Below are positions 18,697-30,486 of a DNA stretch of 64,000 bases, piece after piece (the stretch's first letter is position 1; every line of letters begins with the position of its first letter). The notes below the pieces were generated by a model. The model was not told the origin of the DNA. It saw only the letters and a list, made by a program, of their open reading frames with translations, and ran no database searches. This stretch comes from Myotis daubentonii (Eukaryota > Chordata > Mammalia > Chiroptera > Vespertilionidae), in assembly GCF_963259705.1 (NCBI RefSeq), contig NC_081850.1:40385167-40449166 (forward strand), given 5' to 3'. The translations under genes were made by a program, and so were the position numbers.

Positions 18697-20578
18697 TAAG
18701 GGATAGAAAATTCACCCGAATTCCTTCTTGGGAAGTTAAAAATGTTAGTTGAACAAAAGAAGACTGGCCATTCAAGCTTTATAATAAAGCTTTACCAGGT
18801 ATGGTAAAGATGGTTTGTGAGTCCTTTTTTCTATTATAGTTTAGGACTTTCATCATTATAAACATCTCTGTACTTAAATAATTCAAAAGAAATGAGTGCT
18901 ATACCATGGACAATTCTTTGAAATACTTCCCGTAATAGGTATTCCTTGGTAGCCAGTTTCAGAATTTGTTAAGCATTGCACAGTCAAAAAAAATTCTTCC
19001 CTGATGAATACCTTAACATGCTCTTGCTTAACTGGTTCCTTCTAGCTCTAAGGAAAACCCCCTATTTCTATCTAAAGTGACCTGCAATTCTTGCTAACCA
19101 GCCTTCCCCATATGGAGTTAAAGTTCTTTCTTTTCCAGAGAGTCTCAGTATGAGTGTTTACAAAACTCTAGAGAAAATGTAGTTGAACCTTACACATGAC
19201 TTCGATGAAGGAATAGATGCAATGCCAACAGAAATTAACTTCCATATAAAGCCAAAACGAACAGGCTGGGATCATAAAGAGAACCGGGAAATGTTTTCCA
19301 AAAGACTCAGCAGGCAAATAAATCCATATTTCCAAATCAATGCTTCCCCAAGCTCATGGAGAAAAGTAAATAACAGTTTCAGGGTAACATGGCTTTCCAA
19401 ATTTACTACTTACAATTAAAGTCTGTAAGTAGTCCCCAATGGTGCTTCAAAAAATTCCTGAGTGTGTTCTCATTGGCTTTATTCTAAACTCTTAGGGCAC
19501 AGTAATATTTTCCTTTCTGTTTTTACCAGGAGACACACATGGGTAGAACATTCCCTCCCTGATATATGTATGTGTATATCATGGAAAAGATAAACTTCTC
19601 AATGCCTGCTGAAGAATTTGAACAGATCTTTCCCTCATCAGTGAGTTGATTTTTAAGCTGCTAAGCTACTGTTCCCGGTTGGGCACTGTAGTGATGAAAT
19701 ACACAGAAAAGGGCCACTGTTGTGTACCCAATAGACAGCTTGGAAATACATGTACTCATCTAGGATAAAATTGAATTTTTCTTTTTACTGAATTATTAGT
19801 GAAATACTGTCTTCAAGGTTGAGGCTCTCAGAGGTGGTTTATGGATGTATAAATTGAATGAGTTTGTAAGTGTGCATATATGTGTGTGTGTAGAGAATTT
19901 TTCATGCCATGAATTAATTCTGAATTGACTTCTCAGAGTTGTGTAGTCCTCTTCTTTCACACATAGAGAATAATTGGACTCTTTGTTCAATTGAGAAAAT
20001 GAGGCAGGGATGGGTAGAGGAGTAACTTCAGAAGGAAATCATAAAAGCAGTCCAGAGGAAATTTAATTTTATCTGTGAAAACAACCAGAACTCAACTCCC
20101 CTCCAAACAAGTTAGGAAGAGTGACTCCTATTGCAGTCACAGTGTGTTCCCTGCTAGAGCAGCTGTGTTGAGGCTGTGGGTTAGTTGGAAGAAGTTGTGT
20201 ATAGAAGACCTTAGAGGAAGAGCATATTTGGTTGGTCTTTGGTTGAACATTTTTATGATCAGCCAAAGCCAAAATGATTTGCTATGGACCAAGTATGGTA
20301 TCTCCCATTCTTTGCTATCTTGTCTTCCTGTCTCCTTTGCCCCCTTTGAGTACATTTATTAACTTAAATTTCCCAAAGAATTGTCAACTTGCATGATCCT
20401 AGTTTTGGCATTTTTTCTCCCCAACCACTTGTCCAGACCCCTGCCCTTCTCTTTAGCCCAGTCACCCCTTCCTTCTCCTATTGTTTTTATTATCTCCTCT
20501 TTCTCCTGCCTTCTTTCTATCACATTTCTCTTCTCTCTCTTTAAAGGCTGGACTAAACTTGGGCAAACTTGTGGTATT
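18697..20578. other. Unique sequence
   Basis: Non-repetitive DNA. The open frames at 19183-19419 and 20075-20362 have no recognisable domain or splice context. A short TGTGTGTG run lies near 19880. Confidence 0.5.
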
Positions 20579-20595
20579 TCAATCTCTCACTTTCA

Positions 20596-20610
20596 AAAAA
20601 TATATATACA
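20596..20610 (-). mobile_element. Left tail piece of a split Ves SINE
   Basis: AAAAAATATATATA fits the Ves tail. With the SINE body at 22969-23172 it is bracketed by TCAATCTCTCA (20579-20589 and 23173-23183), as if the HAL1 between them had inserted into the SINE tail. Confidence 0.6.
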
Positions 20611-22966
20611 GGAGAAACCAAGATGGCAGCATAGGTAAACACCGGAAATTGCTGCCTCGCACAACAACTTCAAAAACACAACTAAAAGACATCATCCAGA
20701 AACACAGGAAGGCTGGCTGAGTGGAAATTCTACAATTAGAAGAAAAGAGAAAAGCACACTGAGACTCAGAGGAGGTGCGGTGTGGAAGTAAAGTGCAGAG
20801 GTGCATGCAGAAAGGGCTGGCAGCTGAGGACTCGGTTGTCTTTTTCAATTGGGAGGGAGTCTCAAGCTCCCGACTGCTCTGAACTCTAGTTCCAGGCAGT
20901 CTCTGGGGACCCAGACTCATACTGGGGGAAAAACTGGATTGTCTGGGGGCAGACCTCGAGGGCGGCTTTCTCTCAGAGGTGCTTGCAGCGATTACCAGGA
21001 CACTGAGACGCGGGGCCTCTTAGGGTAGGACTGAGGAGCAGCCATAGCTGCTTGCTCCGCCCTGTTGATCCCCTGAGACTCTGCCCCACTCCAACTGTGC
21101 ACAGAGGCTTTTGCATATGAAAGGCCTGGCCCTTTGCAACCTGAAAATTACCTAACAAACTGCAGCTGAATCAGAGAGAACCAGAACTTCCAAAAGAAGG
21201 TCCAAGGCCCCACAGCAGCTTGCATTGCTTCACAGCTGGGCCTCATCTGGGCACCTCCAAACCCCAAACAAAGAAGAGGAATCTGTAGATCTCTCCATAG
21301 CTCCTGCTGGGCAGCCTCAGGTAGAGGCTAAATTAGCACCTCCTTAGAGATCCAAGAGCCAGTGTACCCAGTGGTCAGAGTGGGATCATCTAGATTACAA
21401 CTCCTTAGATCCATAAGGGACACACTCAGGGGGCAGACTCAGTGAGCACCAACGCCCCACTGAAGCAAGTCTTGCCCAAGAAGGGTGTCTCCAGCACAGA
21501 AGTTCTCCCACTGCAGAAACAGCTGATTCTCACAGACAATTGGCCTAGAGGTCAATTCCTCCCAGTGATACCTACAACAATCAAGGCTTAACTACAACAA
21601 GACTGTGTACCAAGCCCACAAAGGGGTGCACCAAGAGTGTCCACCTCAGGTAATTGGGGAGCCTGAGCCACTGGGCCCTATAGAACACCTAAGACAGAAA
21701 GCCACTCTGTCAACACAGGGAAGCATAAAAAATGCGGAGCCAAAAATCAGGTCACAAATGACAGAAATGGAGGAAAGCAAACTACTGGATATAGAGTTCA
21801 AAACCACACTTTTAAGGTTTTTCAAGAATTTTCTAGAAACAGCCGATAAATTTAGTGAGACCCTCAAGAAATCTAGTGAGACCCTCGAGGTTATGAAAAA
21901 GGACCAACTAGAAATTAAGCATACACTGACTGAAATAAAGGATATTATGCAGAGTTCCAACAGCAGACTAGGGGATCACAAGAATCAAGTCAAAGATTTG
22001 TAATACAAAGAAGCAAAAATCATCCAACCGGAAAAACAAAAAGAAAAAGAATCCAAAAATATGAAGATAGTATAAGGAGCCTCTGGGACAACTTCAAGGA
22101 TATCAACATCCGAATTATGGGGGTGCCAGAAGAAGAGAGAGAGCAAGATATTGAAAACCTTTTTGAAGAAATAATGACAGAAAACTTCCCCTACCTGGTG
22201 AAAGAAATAGACTTACAAGTTCAGGAAGCACAGAGAACCCCAAACAAAAGGAATCCAAAGAGGACCACACCAAGACACATCATAATTAAAATGCCAAGAG
22301 CAAAAGACAAAGAGAGAATCTTAAAAGCAGCAAGAGAAAAAAAGTCAGTTACCTACAAGGGAGTACCCATACAACTGTCAGCTGATTTCTCAACAGAAAC
22401 TATGCAGGCCAGAAGGGAGTGGCAAGAAATATTCAAAGTGATGAATAGCAAGAACCTACAACCAAGATTACTTTACCCAGCAAAGCTATCATTCAGAATT
22501 GAAGGTCAGATAAAGAGCTTCACAGATAAGGAAAAGCTAAAGGAGTTCATCACCACCAAACCAGTATTATATGAAATGCTGAAAGGTATCCTTTAAGAAG
22601 AGGAAGAAGAAGAAAAAGGTAAAGATACAAATTATGAACAACAAATATGCATCTATCAACAAGTGAATCTAAAAATCAAGTGAATAGATAATCTGATGAA
22701 CAGAATAAACTGGTGATTATAATAGAATCAGGGGCACAGAAAAGGAGTGGACTGACTATTCTTGGGGGGGGGGGAAGAGGGGGGGGGGATGTGGGAAGAG
22801 ACTGGACAAAAATTGTACACCTATGGATGAGAACAGTAGGTGGTGGGGGTAAGGGCAGAGGGTGGGGTGGGAACCAGGTGGAGGGGAGTTATGGGGGCAA
22901 AAAGAGGAACAACTGTAATAATCTGAACAATAAAGATTTAATTAAAATAAATAAAATAAATTCATG
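20611..22966 (+). mobile_element. Older near-full-length HAL1
   Basis: It starts GGAGAAACCAAGATGGCAGC, homologous to the start of the HAL1 at 12701-14613. It has a long 5' region (about 1.1 kb), a broken ORF1, a G-rich 3' UTR and ends AACAATAAAGATTTAATT plus A-rich sequence. No ORF2. It is more diverged and has a longer 5' region than the other copies, so it may be another subfamily. Confidence 0.87.
21758..22596 (+). pseudogene. HAL1 ORF1 pseudogene
   Basis: About 280 codons homologous to the intact ORF1. An in-frame TAA at 22001-22003 follows codon 81, and about one base is lost in the A-rich stretch near 22035-22060, shifting the frame. The C-terminal region from 22117 on is intact (VPEEEREQDIENLFEEI, QPRLLYPAKLSFRIEG, ending LYEMLKGIL). 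The total length of 839 bp, one short of a multiple of three, agrees with a single-base deletion. Confidence 0.88.
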
Positions 22967-22968
22967 CA

Positions 22969-23172
22969 TTTTTTATTGATTTCAGAGAGGAAGGCTGAGG
23001 GAGAGGGAGACAGAAACATCAACGATGACAGAGAATCATGGATTGCTTGCCTCCTGCATGTCCCCCACTGGGGATCGAGCCTGCAACCCAGGCAGGTGCC
23101 CTGACTGGGAATCGAACTGTGGCCTCCTGGTTCATAGGTCGACGCTCAACCACTGAGCCACGCTGGTCAGGC
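22969..23172 (-). mobile_element. Ves SINE body, minus strand
   Basis: TTTTTTATTGATTTCAGAG, AAACATCAACGATGACAG, GCCTCCTGCATGTCCCCC, GGTTCATAGGTCGACGCTCA and head end CGCTGGTCAGGC. Its left side abuts the HAL1 A tail. Confidence 0.92.
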
Positions 23173-23183
23173 TCAATCTCTCA

Positions 23184-23929
23184 GTTTTTTAGACCTGGAT
23201 TGCTCCTCTCCTCATTGATTTCTGCTTTTTTACTGTCTAGTGCTATTATGTTCGTTTTCCATCAAAGTAAAAAAAAAAGGAGGGGGGGGGACTTAATTCC
23301 TTTAAATATTATTTTCCTGGGATGAATCTTAGCTTAATAGCTACAAAGTGTTTAGATAAAAGGATGAAACACCAACGTGGAATTTCAGGGGAGATGGGCT
23401 GGAATTCTGGGGGATTTCCATGTGTCCTAGTCCTGTTTTCTTTGTCCTTCATATAACTCCGTGAAGCAGTGGGAATGTAGCTTTGAGAAGTCCTTTGGTT
23501 TCCTCTTTCAGAATCTTGGAGTGTTTAGGACCTTCTGAGAGGAAGGAAGCACCTGAGCGATAAATATTGGAACTGGGTCCCCAGAAGCAGCAAAACTGAG
23601 ACAGAAGTTTAAGCAGATACAAAGAGCCAGGAGAGGGCTGGCTGCTGGGACAGGGTTGCTTACTTAGCTCTGTGCAGATCTGGGTGCAAAGAGCACTCTT
23701 ATATGGGAAACTGCTTTATAACAACCAAACTCGGGTGGGGTGACGCTGCCATTGTCTAAAAAGATCAGTATTTAGGTTGCTAATCCAGAAAATAGACAGA
23801 TATTGTCCAGACATTGTGACTATCCATCGGCAGTTTTGGGACTCTGATCACAAGAAGACTGCTTCAACCACACTTAGTGCCTCCAGATGCTTTCCAGACA
23901 CCCTCTAACTCTGATGCCTTTATTTTTAT
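23184..23929. other. Unique sequence
   Basis: A and G runs near 23265-23292. No repeat or exon recognised. Confidence 0.5.
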
Positions 23930-23934
23930 GTATT

Positions 23935-24149
23935 TATTTTTTTAAAGATTTTATTTTTATTGATTTTTAGAGAGAGAGAAAGGGAGAGGGAAATAGAAAC
24001 ATCATTGTGAGAGCGGAACATCAATCAGCTGCCTCCTGCACTCCAGGGATCAAGCCTGCAACCTGGGTATGTGCCCTGACTGGGAATCCAACCAGCAACC
24101 TTTGGGTGCATGCAACAATGCTGAACCGACTAAGCCACACCAGCCAGGG
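23935..24149 (-). mobile_element. Older Ves-related SINE, minus strand
   Basis: TTTTTATTGATTTTTAGAGA, GAAACATCATTGTGAGAGCG, CTGACTGGGAATCCAACCAG, TTTGGGTGCATGCAAC and head end CACACCAGCCAGGGG. Confidence 0.88.
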
Positions 24150-24164
24150 GTCAGATTTGGCCTT

Positions 24165-24440
24165 TCAAACTCAACTCAGTGTCCCTGGTCTGGAAGGCCG
24201 TCCCTGACCACGCAGTCAGTGGGGCAGTGCCCTTCCCAGTGCTCCCACGGACCTTGTTTTTGTGCGAGCTCTCACCACACTGCCTTGTAGTGGCTTTTTC
24301 ATCTGACTTTCCTTCTAGGCCATTAGCAAGATGAGGGCACAGACTACACACTAATCTGTGCATTAAACTGTGTCCAGCATGCTGAGGGCGTGCCTGGCAC
24401 AGCATGGATGCTTAGCAGATAGTTGTTGAATGAATGAATA
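24165..24440 (+). repeat. L2 3' end
   Basis: GAAGGCCGTCCCTGACCAC, GCCATTAGCAAGATGAGGGC, GTGCCTGGCACAGCATGGAT and TAGTTGTTGAATGAATGAAT follow L2 3' end order. Confidence 0.75.
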
Positions 24441-25594
24441 CACACATCATGTCCTTTAGGACAGTAGACAAAGGAATTTCTAAGTCATTGCAGAACCAGA
24501 CCCCAGAACAAACTTCTGCTACTGAGATGGAAAAATGTGTCTTTGAATTCAGATAGTGTTTGAGGTTCCTCTTAGCCTTAAAAGAAGTCAACAAAATTGT
24601 AGAGAGCTGCAGTAGAAGTGGATGGAAAATAAAGGAGGAGGGAGACGCTGACTCATCCCCTTGAGCTGGCAAAGTATACAATACACACCAGACAATGGGG
24701 AGAAACCATCCATCTGCCCATGGAAATAAATTAAACAAAGGGGGCTGGATAGATAGCCTTGTGTGCTTTCTCAGGGCCTCAGTCTCTTCATATTCACCAA
24801 GGCTTTATACTTTGGGACCTTTAAGCTCAGCTCCTCCCATTCCTTCTGAGATAATAAAATCAGGAGAGAAATACTGGGACAGCATCCAGCTTGTGCTGTT
24901 TGGTAAGAGCTATGGGAGGGCATGGGCATTTGGAAATTTACAGAAGTACTAAGTGGGGAAAATTGGAATTGGAAAGGGGGTGGGGTGGAGAAGGTGACTG
25001 TGCTTTTTCTTATATGCCCTCCTGTATTATATAAATGTCTAAAGTTATTTGCATGCATTATTTTGATAAGCTAGTAAAGTGCTTATTTTCAAAACAAATA
25101 AGAGTAGGATGGAGAGAGCAGTGTTGGGGCATGCAGGACAGTGGGAGGGAACACATGAGTAATAATCACATTTTGGAGAAAAGCTGGTGTCAGTGCTGGT
25201 GTAGCTCCTTTATGATGCTATTGCTACTCTGTCAAGATGCATTGGGGCATTACACAAAAGGCATACTTACCCAGTGTTCCTGGATTTGGGTCTACATGGT
25301 CCAACCCCTGCACTCCACACCTCATTTTCCTTTCCAGTAACATTTCATTTCTTGTCCTTGGCCCTAAAGTATTCACGGTCAGCCTCTCAAGTAATAGCTT
25401 TCCTGACTTGCCTTGGCTTCCAGGTTGTCTGTTCCAGATGCTTCCCTGTGAGGAAGTCCTCTCTTGTTCCAGTCATGCTGTGGCACCTGCACAGCTGAAA
25501 AGACCAGAGGAAGGCCTGAGCAGGTGAATGATAGGCAGAAAAACAAAAGGGATCCATCCCCGTGGTCATACCAACCTTTCTTTCAAGGCCTATG
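24441..25594. other. Unique sequence
   Basis: Several frames of 60-108 codons on both strands show no domain or consistent coding signal. No feature supported. Confidence 0.45.
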
Positions 25595-25720
25595 TCCTTC
25601 CATTTCCTGGCTGTGTGACCTTTTGTAAGTTACATTAACTTTCTGAGCCTTCATCTGCAAATGGAAGATACTTACCACTAAATAAAAGCTCAATATCATC
25701 ATTGATATTAAACTCCACTG
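25595..25720 (+). repeat. MIR fragment
   Basis: TCCTGGCTGTGTGACCTTTT, then AACTTTCTGAGCCTTCATCT and ATAAAAGCTCAATATCATC match MIR. Confidence 0.75.
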
Positions 25721-25751
25721 CAGCAGAGGTGTAAATGTATACACACTGTCC

Positions 25752-25974
25752 TTTTTTAAAAAATATAATTTTATTGATTTGAGAGAGAAAGGGAGAGGGA
25801 GAGAGAGAGAGATAGAAACATCAATAATGAAAGAGAATCATTGATGGGCTGCCTCCTGCATTCCCCCCACTGGGGATCGAGCCCACAACCCAAGCATGTG
25901 CCCTGACTGGGAATTGAACCCTGACCTCCTGGTTCATGGGTCAATGCTCAACCACTGAGCTACAATGGCTGGGC
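25752..25974 (-). mobile_element. Ves SINE, minus strand
   Basis: Tail TTTTTTAAAAAATATAATTT, GAAACATCAATAATGAAAG, GGGCTGCCTCCTGCATTCC, CTGGTTCATGGGTCAATGC and head end CAATGGCTGGGC. Flanking CACACTGTCC and CACCCACTGTTC may be a decayed duplication. Confidence 0.92.
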
Positions 25975-25975
25975 T

Positions 25976-28005
25976 GCACCCACTGTTCTTAACTCTGCAA
26001 TGACAACAACAAAGAATGGAGCCTCTCCTCTATTATAAATCAGTCTGTCCTCACCAAAGAGCACCCTCCTTCAACCACTCCTGCCCCAGGTGGCTAAACC
26101 TGAGTGATAAAGTCAGTGTCAGTCCCATCAGATGAATTTCATTTAATTCTATAAATAAAATAATTTCTTTTGGTAGATTCTTTGTTGGATAAAATGCAAG
26201 GTTTTTCAGATTTCTGCTTCTTCCCTCTTTTTTTTTTTTTGCATCTGACTATGAGACTTAAGTGATCTCATGGTGGTAGAGAAAGATAGGGGGTCCTCGG
26301 TGTCCTTTGGATCTTGGTCTCTGCTGTGTCATGGCTGATCTGAGCTGCAGCATGAACTGGTGACCACTGAGTGGGACTGGTGTCATCCCAGGGAGTTGTG
26401 CTGCTGCCAGGTGTAGCCGAGGACCATTCCAGTCTTTGCAGACTTGGCCCTACCTTGTTGGCAGTGCAGAGGTGCAGTGTGACTCCCCTAGGTTTCTTGT
26501 GAAGACAGCCCACCCTGCTGCAGGAACCATAGGCAGTGGTATGCTGCAAAATGATTAGTAGTTAGTGTGAGGTGGGAGAAGTCCTCATTTATTGTCTTTG
26601 CACACTTTTTGTGGTATAAGTAGTCCCACCTTGACATGTCAAACTACCAATGTGACATCACCAAATGCGGAGTTGGGAAGGGATGCATGATAGAGATACA
26701 TAAGATGTAAATAACATTGAAAGCATAGATAACAGTAAAATGTAGTAAAATAACTAAGGAACAATCATTTTGAATATTTCATTACCTTTATTTTAAATAT
26801 TATTTAATTTTAAGCTTAAATAATTTATTTTTTAATAATTGCCAGGTTTAAAATATGGCTTGCGAAATTATTGACAATTTGCCAGTGACCTCTCTGAGCC
26901 AATGAGCCAGCTCTGATCCGCCACTGGCAGATAATGTCATCTGCTTTGTCAAGACAACTGACAAGATCCTAATCAGACCTTCACCTAAGTTCAATGTTCC
27001 CTTTCAGGATCAGTTTGGGAGAGCTAAATTTAGGCCCACCCTTTGCTATCCACAACCTATGATGCAATATCCTCTCAAAATACCAAAAAGGAAGCAGAGC
27101 AGAAGGTCCTCTGCCCATGGCATTAACCTTGACCCACATAACTCACTGCCCCCTCACTCCTTCTATAGAATTGGTCAAATAAGCAGAATGTCAAATTCCC
27201 TTAAACTCTTGAAGCAAAGTCAATGGCCAATTCACAGAAACCCATTTCACCAAATGAAGAATTCACCAAATTTATTTTCACTTTGTTTTAATTAATTGAC
27301 TAGTTTTCCTACTAGCATCTAAAGGAAGAATGCTAAATTTGATCTCCTGCAACAGCTGGAGGAAAGAGGCCAGAAGAGAGGAAGTTTTATTTAATGCTTG
27401 TCCAGGAGCCCACAACAACATCTCCTTCCTGCTCCTCATCTCACAGAGCTGCTTTCTCTGATCTCGGTGGCCCTTTCTTTTTCCGGAGTCCTGGTCACTT
27501 CCTTCTCCACGTTGCAGATTCCAGAGCCCAACCTGCCTCTCAGGACTTCTGAGTGGCCACAGAGGACAATGCTGCTGCTCTAGCTTTCCATTGGATGGCT
27601 GTTTAAACAAAACAAATGAAAACAGGCATTGGCAAAAATAACAAGCCCAAGAGAGTCCTGGAGACTGAAGTCAGCACAACGCATTCCTCAAAGCACTGGT
27701 CTCTGTTTATACAGCAATCTCTTAGTCTCCTCTTAATCACCCCGGCATTTAAAAAGCAGGTATCTGGGCTTGTAGGTATTGAGAAACCACTGAAGACTTC
27801 AGTAGGGGAATGCCAACATTTGATCTGCTTTAGAAACTCAGCTATAGTAGCAACATGTGAGAAAACCCAAAAGGTAGAATTTGTAAGCAGGGAACTTTTT
27901 AGAGTTTATCAGAACCTAGGTGAAAGATGACAGCCTAAACTCCAGTAATAGAAGTGATGGAATTATAAGAGCCCTTTCCAGGCTACCCTAACTTAGGGGA
28001 ACCCC
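25976..28005. other. Mostly unique sequence
   Basis: A poly-T run at about 26229. The stretch 26700-26900 is very AT-rich and ends in TGATCCGCCACTGG, which hints at a hAT-like terminus without a matching duplication. No exon recognised. Confidence 0.45.
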
Positions 28006-28009
28006 ATTT

Positions 28010-28195
28010 GACTTTTTACCACTGTGCCCTGTGTTTTTCCTCCCGAGCCTTTGTGGAAATTTATAATTTCATATTTATTGTTGACTTATTGCTCCTTCCC
28101 TAGACTGTAAGCTCCGCAGGGGCAAGCCTGCGTCATTTCCCAAAGTATTCTCAACAGCTAGTGCAGGGTTGGGAATGTGACAGGTGCTCCACAGC
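28010..28195 (+). repeat. Probable L2 3' end fragment
   Basis: CTTCCCTAGACTGTAAGCTC, CGCAGGGGCAAGCCTG and AGTGCAGGGTTGGGAATGTG have the L2 3' end pattern. Confidence 0.6.
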
Positions 28196-28435
28196 ACATT
28201 TGTGGGAGGAAGGCGGAATGAGGAAGAAAGGAAGGAAGTTCCTCAGTAGAAGAAGCTTAGCTATATTTTGGGGTAAGGGGAAGGTGCTTATGGAGAGGGA
28301 GAAGTAGGAAGCACAGAGAAGACATGATCAGAGACGGCACAGATTCCAGGAGAAGCAGAAACAAACAGGAGAAAAATGAAAGTAGAGGAATTAGCTTTGC
28401 CTGAGAGAGGGTTTTAGCTTTGCCTGCTTCTTCTA

Positions 28436-28444
28436 ACAGGAAAA

Positions 28445-28520
<76 letters not shown>

Positions 28521-28690
28521 GAGGAAGAGAAAAAGAAGAGGAGGAGAAAGAAAAGAGGCGGAGGGAGAAAGTGGAGGGAAGAGGAGGAGGGAGGAGGAGG
28601 AACAGGAGGGGAATTGAGAGTTTAGGAAGAGGAATTGAGAATTTAATGAGAATTTAACAAAATTACTCAAAGGAAAGGAATAAGTTGGTG
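28436..28690. repeat. Long polypurine tract with (GA)n core
   Basis: An uninterrupted (GA)n of about 70 bp (28446-28514) grades into GGAGGAAGAG/GGAGGAGGAGG sequence to about 28616 with almost no pyrimidines. The minus-strand open frame across it is a by-product of the repeat. Confidence 0.9.
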
Positions 28691-29175
28691 ACCAAAAATG
28701 CCTAAAAAGGTTTCTGAGGGAGGGGCCAGCTGAAGAACAGTATGACCAAATTAACCTGGACCCAAATCTCATAGGCCAGTGACAGGGAAGAGGCACAGGA
28801 TGATGGAGGGTTGGTTGGCTGTTGCGGGGAGGCCGTCTTTCTCCTGGTTACTCTTGTGTCTTCCTGCCACAGGAATGAAGAAGAAAGAAAGGATGTATTC
28901 ACACCAGTCCTTCATCTCTCCAGCTGTTAAAAGTTTTTAATGTGTCAGATAGGGCACGGACATAGAAAACAGGCCCTCAGCCCTCGGCTTCTCTGGAGGC
29001 CTCACCAAGGGACTGGTGCCTGCCCGCCCTGCTAGATCTGTCTGCCAGCGCTCCTCCCCGCCAGCGCTCCTGCCCTGGACCATAACTACTTTTAGCAGTA
29101 AAGCAGCTTCTATCTTAGAAATCTTTCTGATAAACCCAGACATCTTCTGCACTTAGGTGACTGCCTTCTATAAGA
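28691..29175. other. Unique sequence
   Basis: Moderately GC-rich, no element recognised. Confidence 0.5.
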
Positions 29176-29179
29176 GAAA

Positions 29180-29395
29180 GTCCATGTAGTTTAGACTTTG
29201 AGAGACCTGGTGTGGTTCCTGGCTCTGGCATGGGGGAGCTTTGTGATCTTGAATAAATTGCCTACCCTTTCAGCCTCCATTGTTCAGAGTAAAATAAGGA
29301 AAATAACTGCAAAGGCAGAAGGTTGAAATGAGAGGGTTTATGTAAGTAATCCAGCAAAATGCACAGCACAAGGTAGACAGTCAGTAAATACTTTA
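29180..29395 (+). repeat. Near-full-length MIR
   Basis: AGACTTTGAGAGACCTGGTG, GAGCTTTGTGATCTTGAAT, TGAAATGAGAGGGTTTATGT and GTAGACAGTCAGTAAATAC follow MIR from head to tail. Confidence 0.75.
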
Positions 29396-29445
29396 TCTCC
29401 AGATAGCAATCTAAATTATTTCCATTATAAATGACCTTTGCTTTT

Positions 29446-29480
29446 TGCCTCCCTCCCTCCCTCCCTCCCTCCCTCCCTCC
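29446..29480. repeat. (CTCC)n simple repeat
   Basis: About eight CTCC units followed by a C/T-rich stretch. Confidence 0.95.
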
Positions 29481-29524
29481 CCCTTTTCCTCCTTTCTTCC
29501 CTTGTATTTTAGGAACCAGTTTTC

Positions 29525-29735
29525 TGTACTAGATTGCAAAAGACTCCTCAGGGCAGGAATGACATCTTAATCATCAAAAGATAACTTTTATCTCTACAAA
29601 GTAATACATGTACTTGCTAGCTAAAAATGTCACATAATACACAAGAGTAGTTGCCTCATCTCTTTCATCCCCAGTCTCATCCTCCAGAGAAAATCATATG
29701 TAATTTTTAACAGTATGTTTATACTGTTATTTTCT
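29525..29735. repeat. L2-like and old L1-like fragments
   Basis: ACTCCTCAGGGCAGGAATGA resembles an L2 end. CTACAAAGTAATACATGTAC and CATCCTCCAGAGAAAATCA resemble an old L1 3' region. Both are weak. Confidence 0.35.
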
Positions 29736-30243
29736 GACTTATCAGTTTTAAAAAATTATTTATGTTCCTCTTTAACATAAATATTTAGCATGGTTACACT
29801 ATCACCCTGTCTCTGCCTTCCAAATAATTGTATCTTTTTTAATACTTCTGTTGGTTAACTTTATAATTTTAAATAATAAACATTTTACTTTTTTTCTATC
29901 CATTACATGTAACATTCCTTGATTCCTTAAATTGTAAAATGGGAACATAATCATACCTACTCTTCTCTTCAACTTTCCTCACCCCTTTTGCTTTCTAACA
30001 TCTGTCATCTATACTTCTGCTTTTATATGGTTAAGGTAGATAACACTTGCTTTCTCTTCTGGAGCTGTAATTCAGTCTTTTGTGCTTTGTTGATAGATAG
30101 ATTCTAAAGGCCAAATGACAGTAAATAGTGATTGCATTGCAGTTATTATATCAATATTATTCATGGCCTAGTCAAGCATATTTACTATCTTGTTTAGATT
30201 TTTGTTTTTCCTAGGGTTTATAACTGCCTTTATTTATCTTTCA
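29736..30243. other. Unique AT-rich sequence
   Basis: Nothing recognised. Confidence 0.5.
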
Positions 30244-30254
30244 CTGTCTGCTTT

Positions 30255-30475
30255 TAAAAATATATATATATTTTTATTGATCTCAGAGAGGAAGGGAGAG
30301 GGAGATAGAGATAGAAATATCAATGATGAGAGAGAATCATTAATTGGCTGCCTCCTACATGCCCCATACGGGGGATCAAACCTGCAACCCAGGCATGTGC
30401 CCTGACTGGGAATCGAACCATGACCTCCTGATTCATAGGTTGATGCTCAACCATTGAACCATACCAGCCAGGCTG
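30255..30475 (-). mobile_element. Ves SINE, minus strand
   Basis: Tail AAAAATATATATATATTTTT, ATTGATCTCAGAGAGG, GAATCATTAATTGGCTGCC, CTGATTCATAGGTTGATGC and head end TACCAGCCAGGCT. Target-site duplication CTGTCTGCTTT at 30244-30254 and 30476-30486. Confidence 0.93.
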
Positions 30476-30486
30476 CTGTCTGCTTT

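Noticed and set aside
26534..26936. Possible hAT element bounded by CAGTGG and CCACTG
   Set aside because: Only six terminal bases pair and the flanking 8-mers (ACCATAGG, GCAGATAA) do not match, so the ends may be chance.
28257..28796. 179-codon minus-strand open frame
   Set aside because: It is mostly the translation of a (GA)n/polypurine tract into Ser/Leu repeats, with no domain or splice context.
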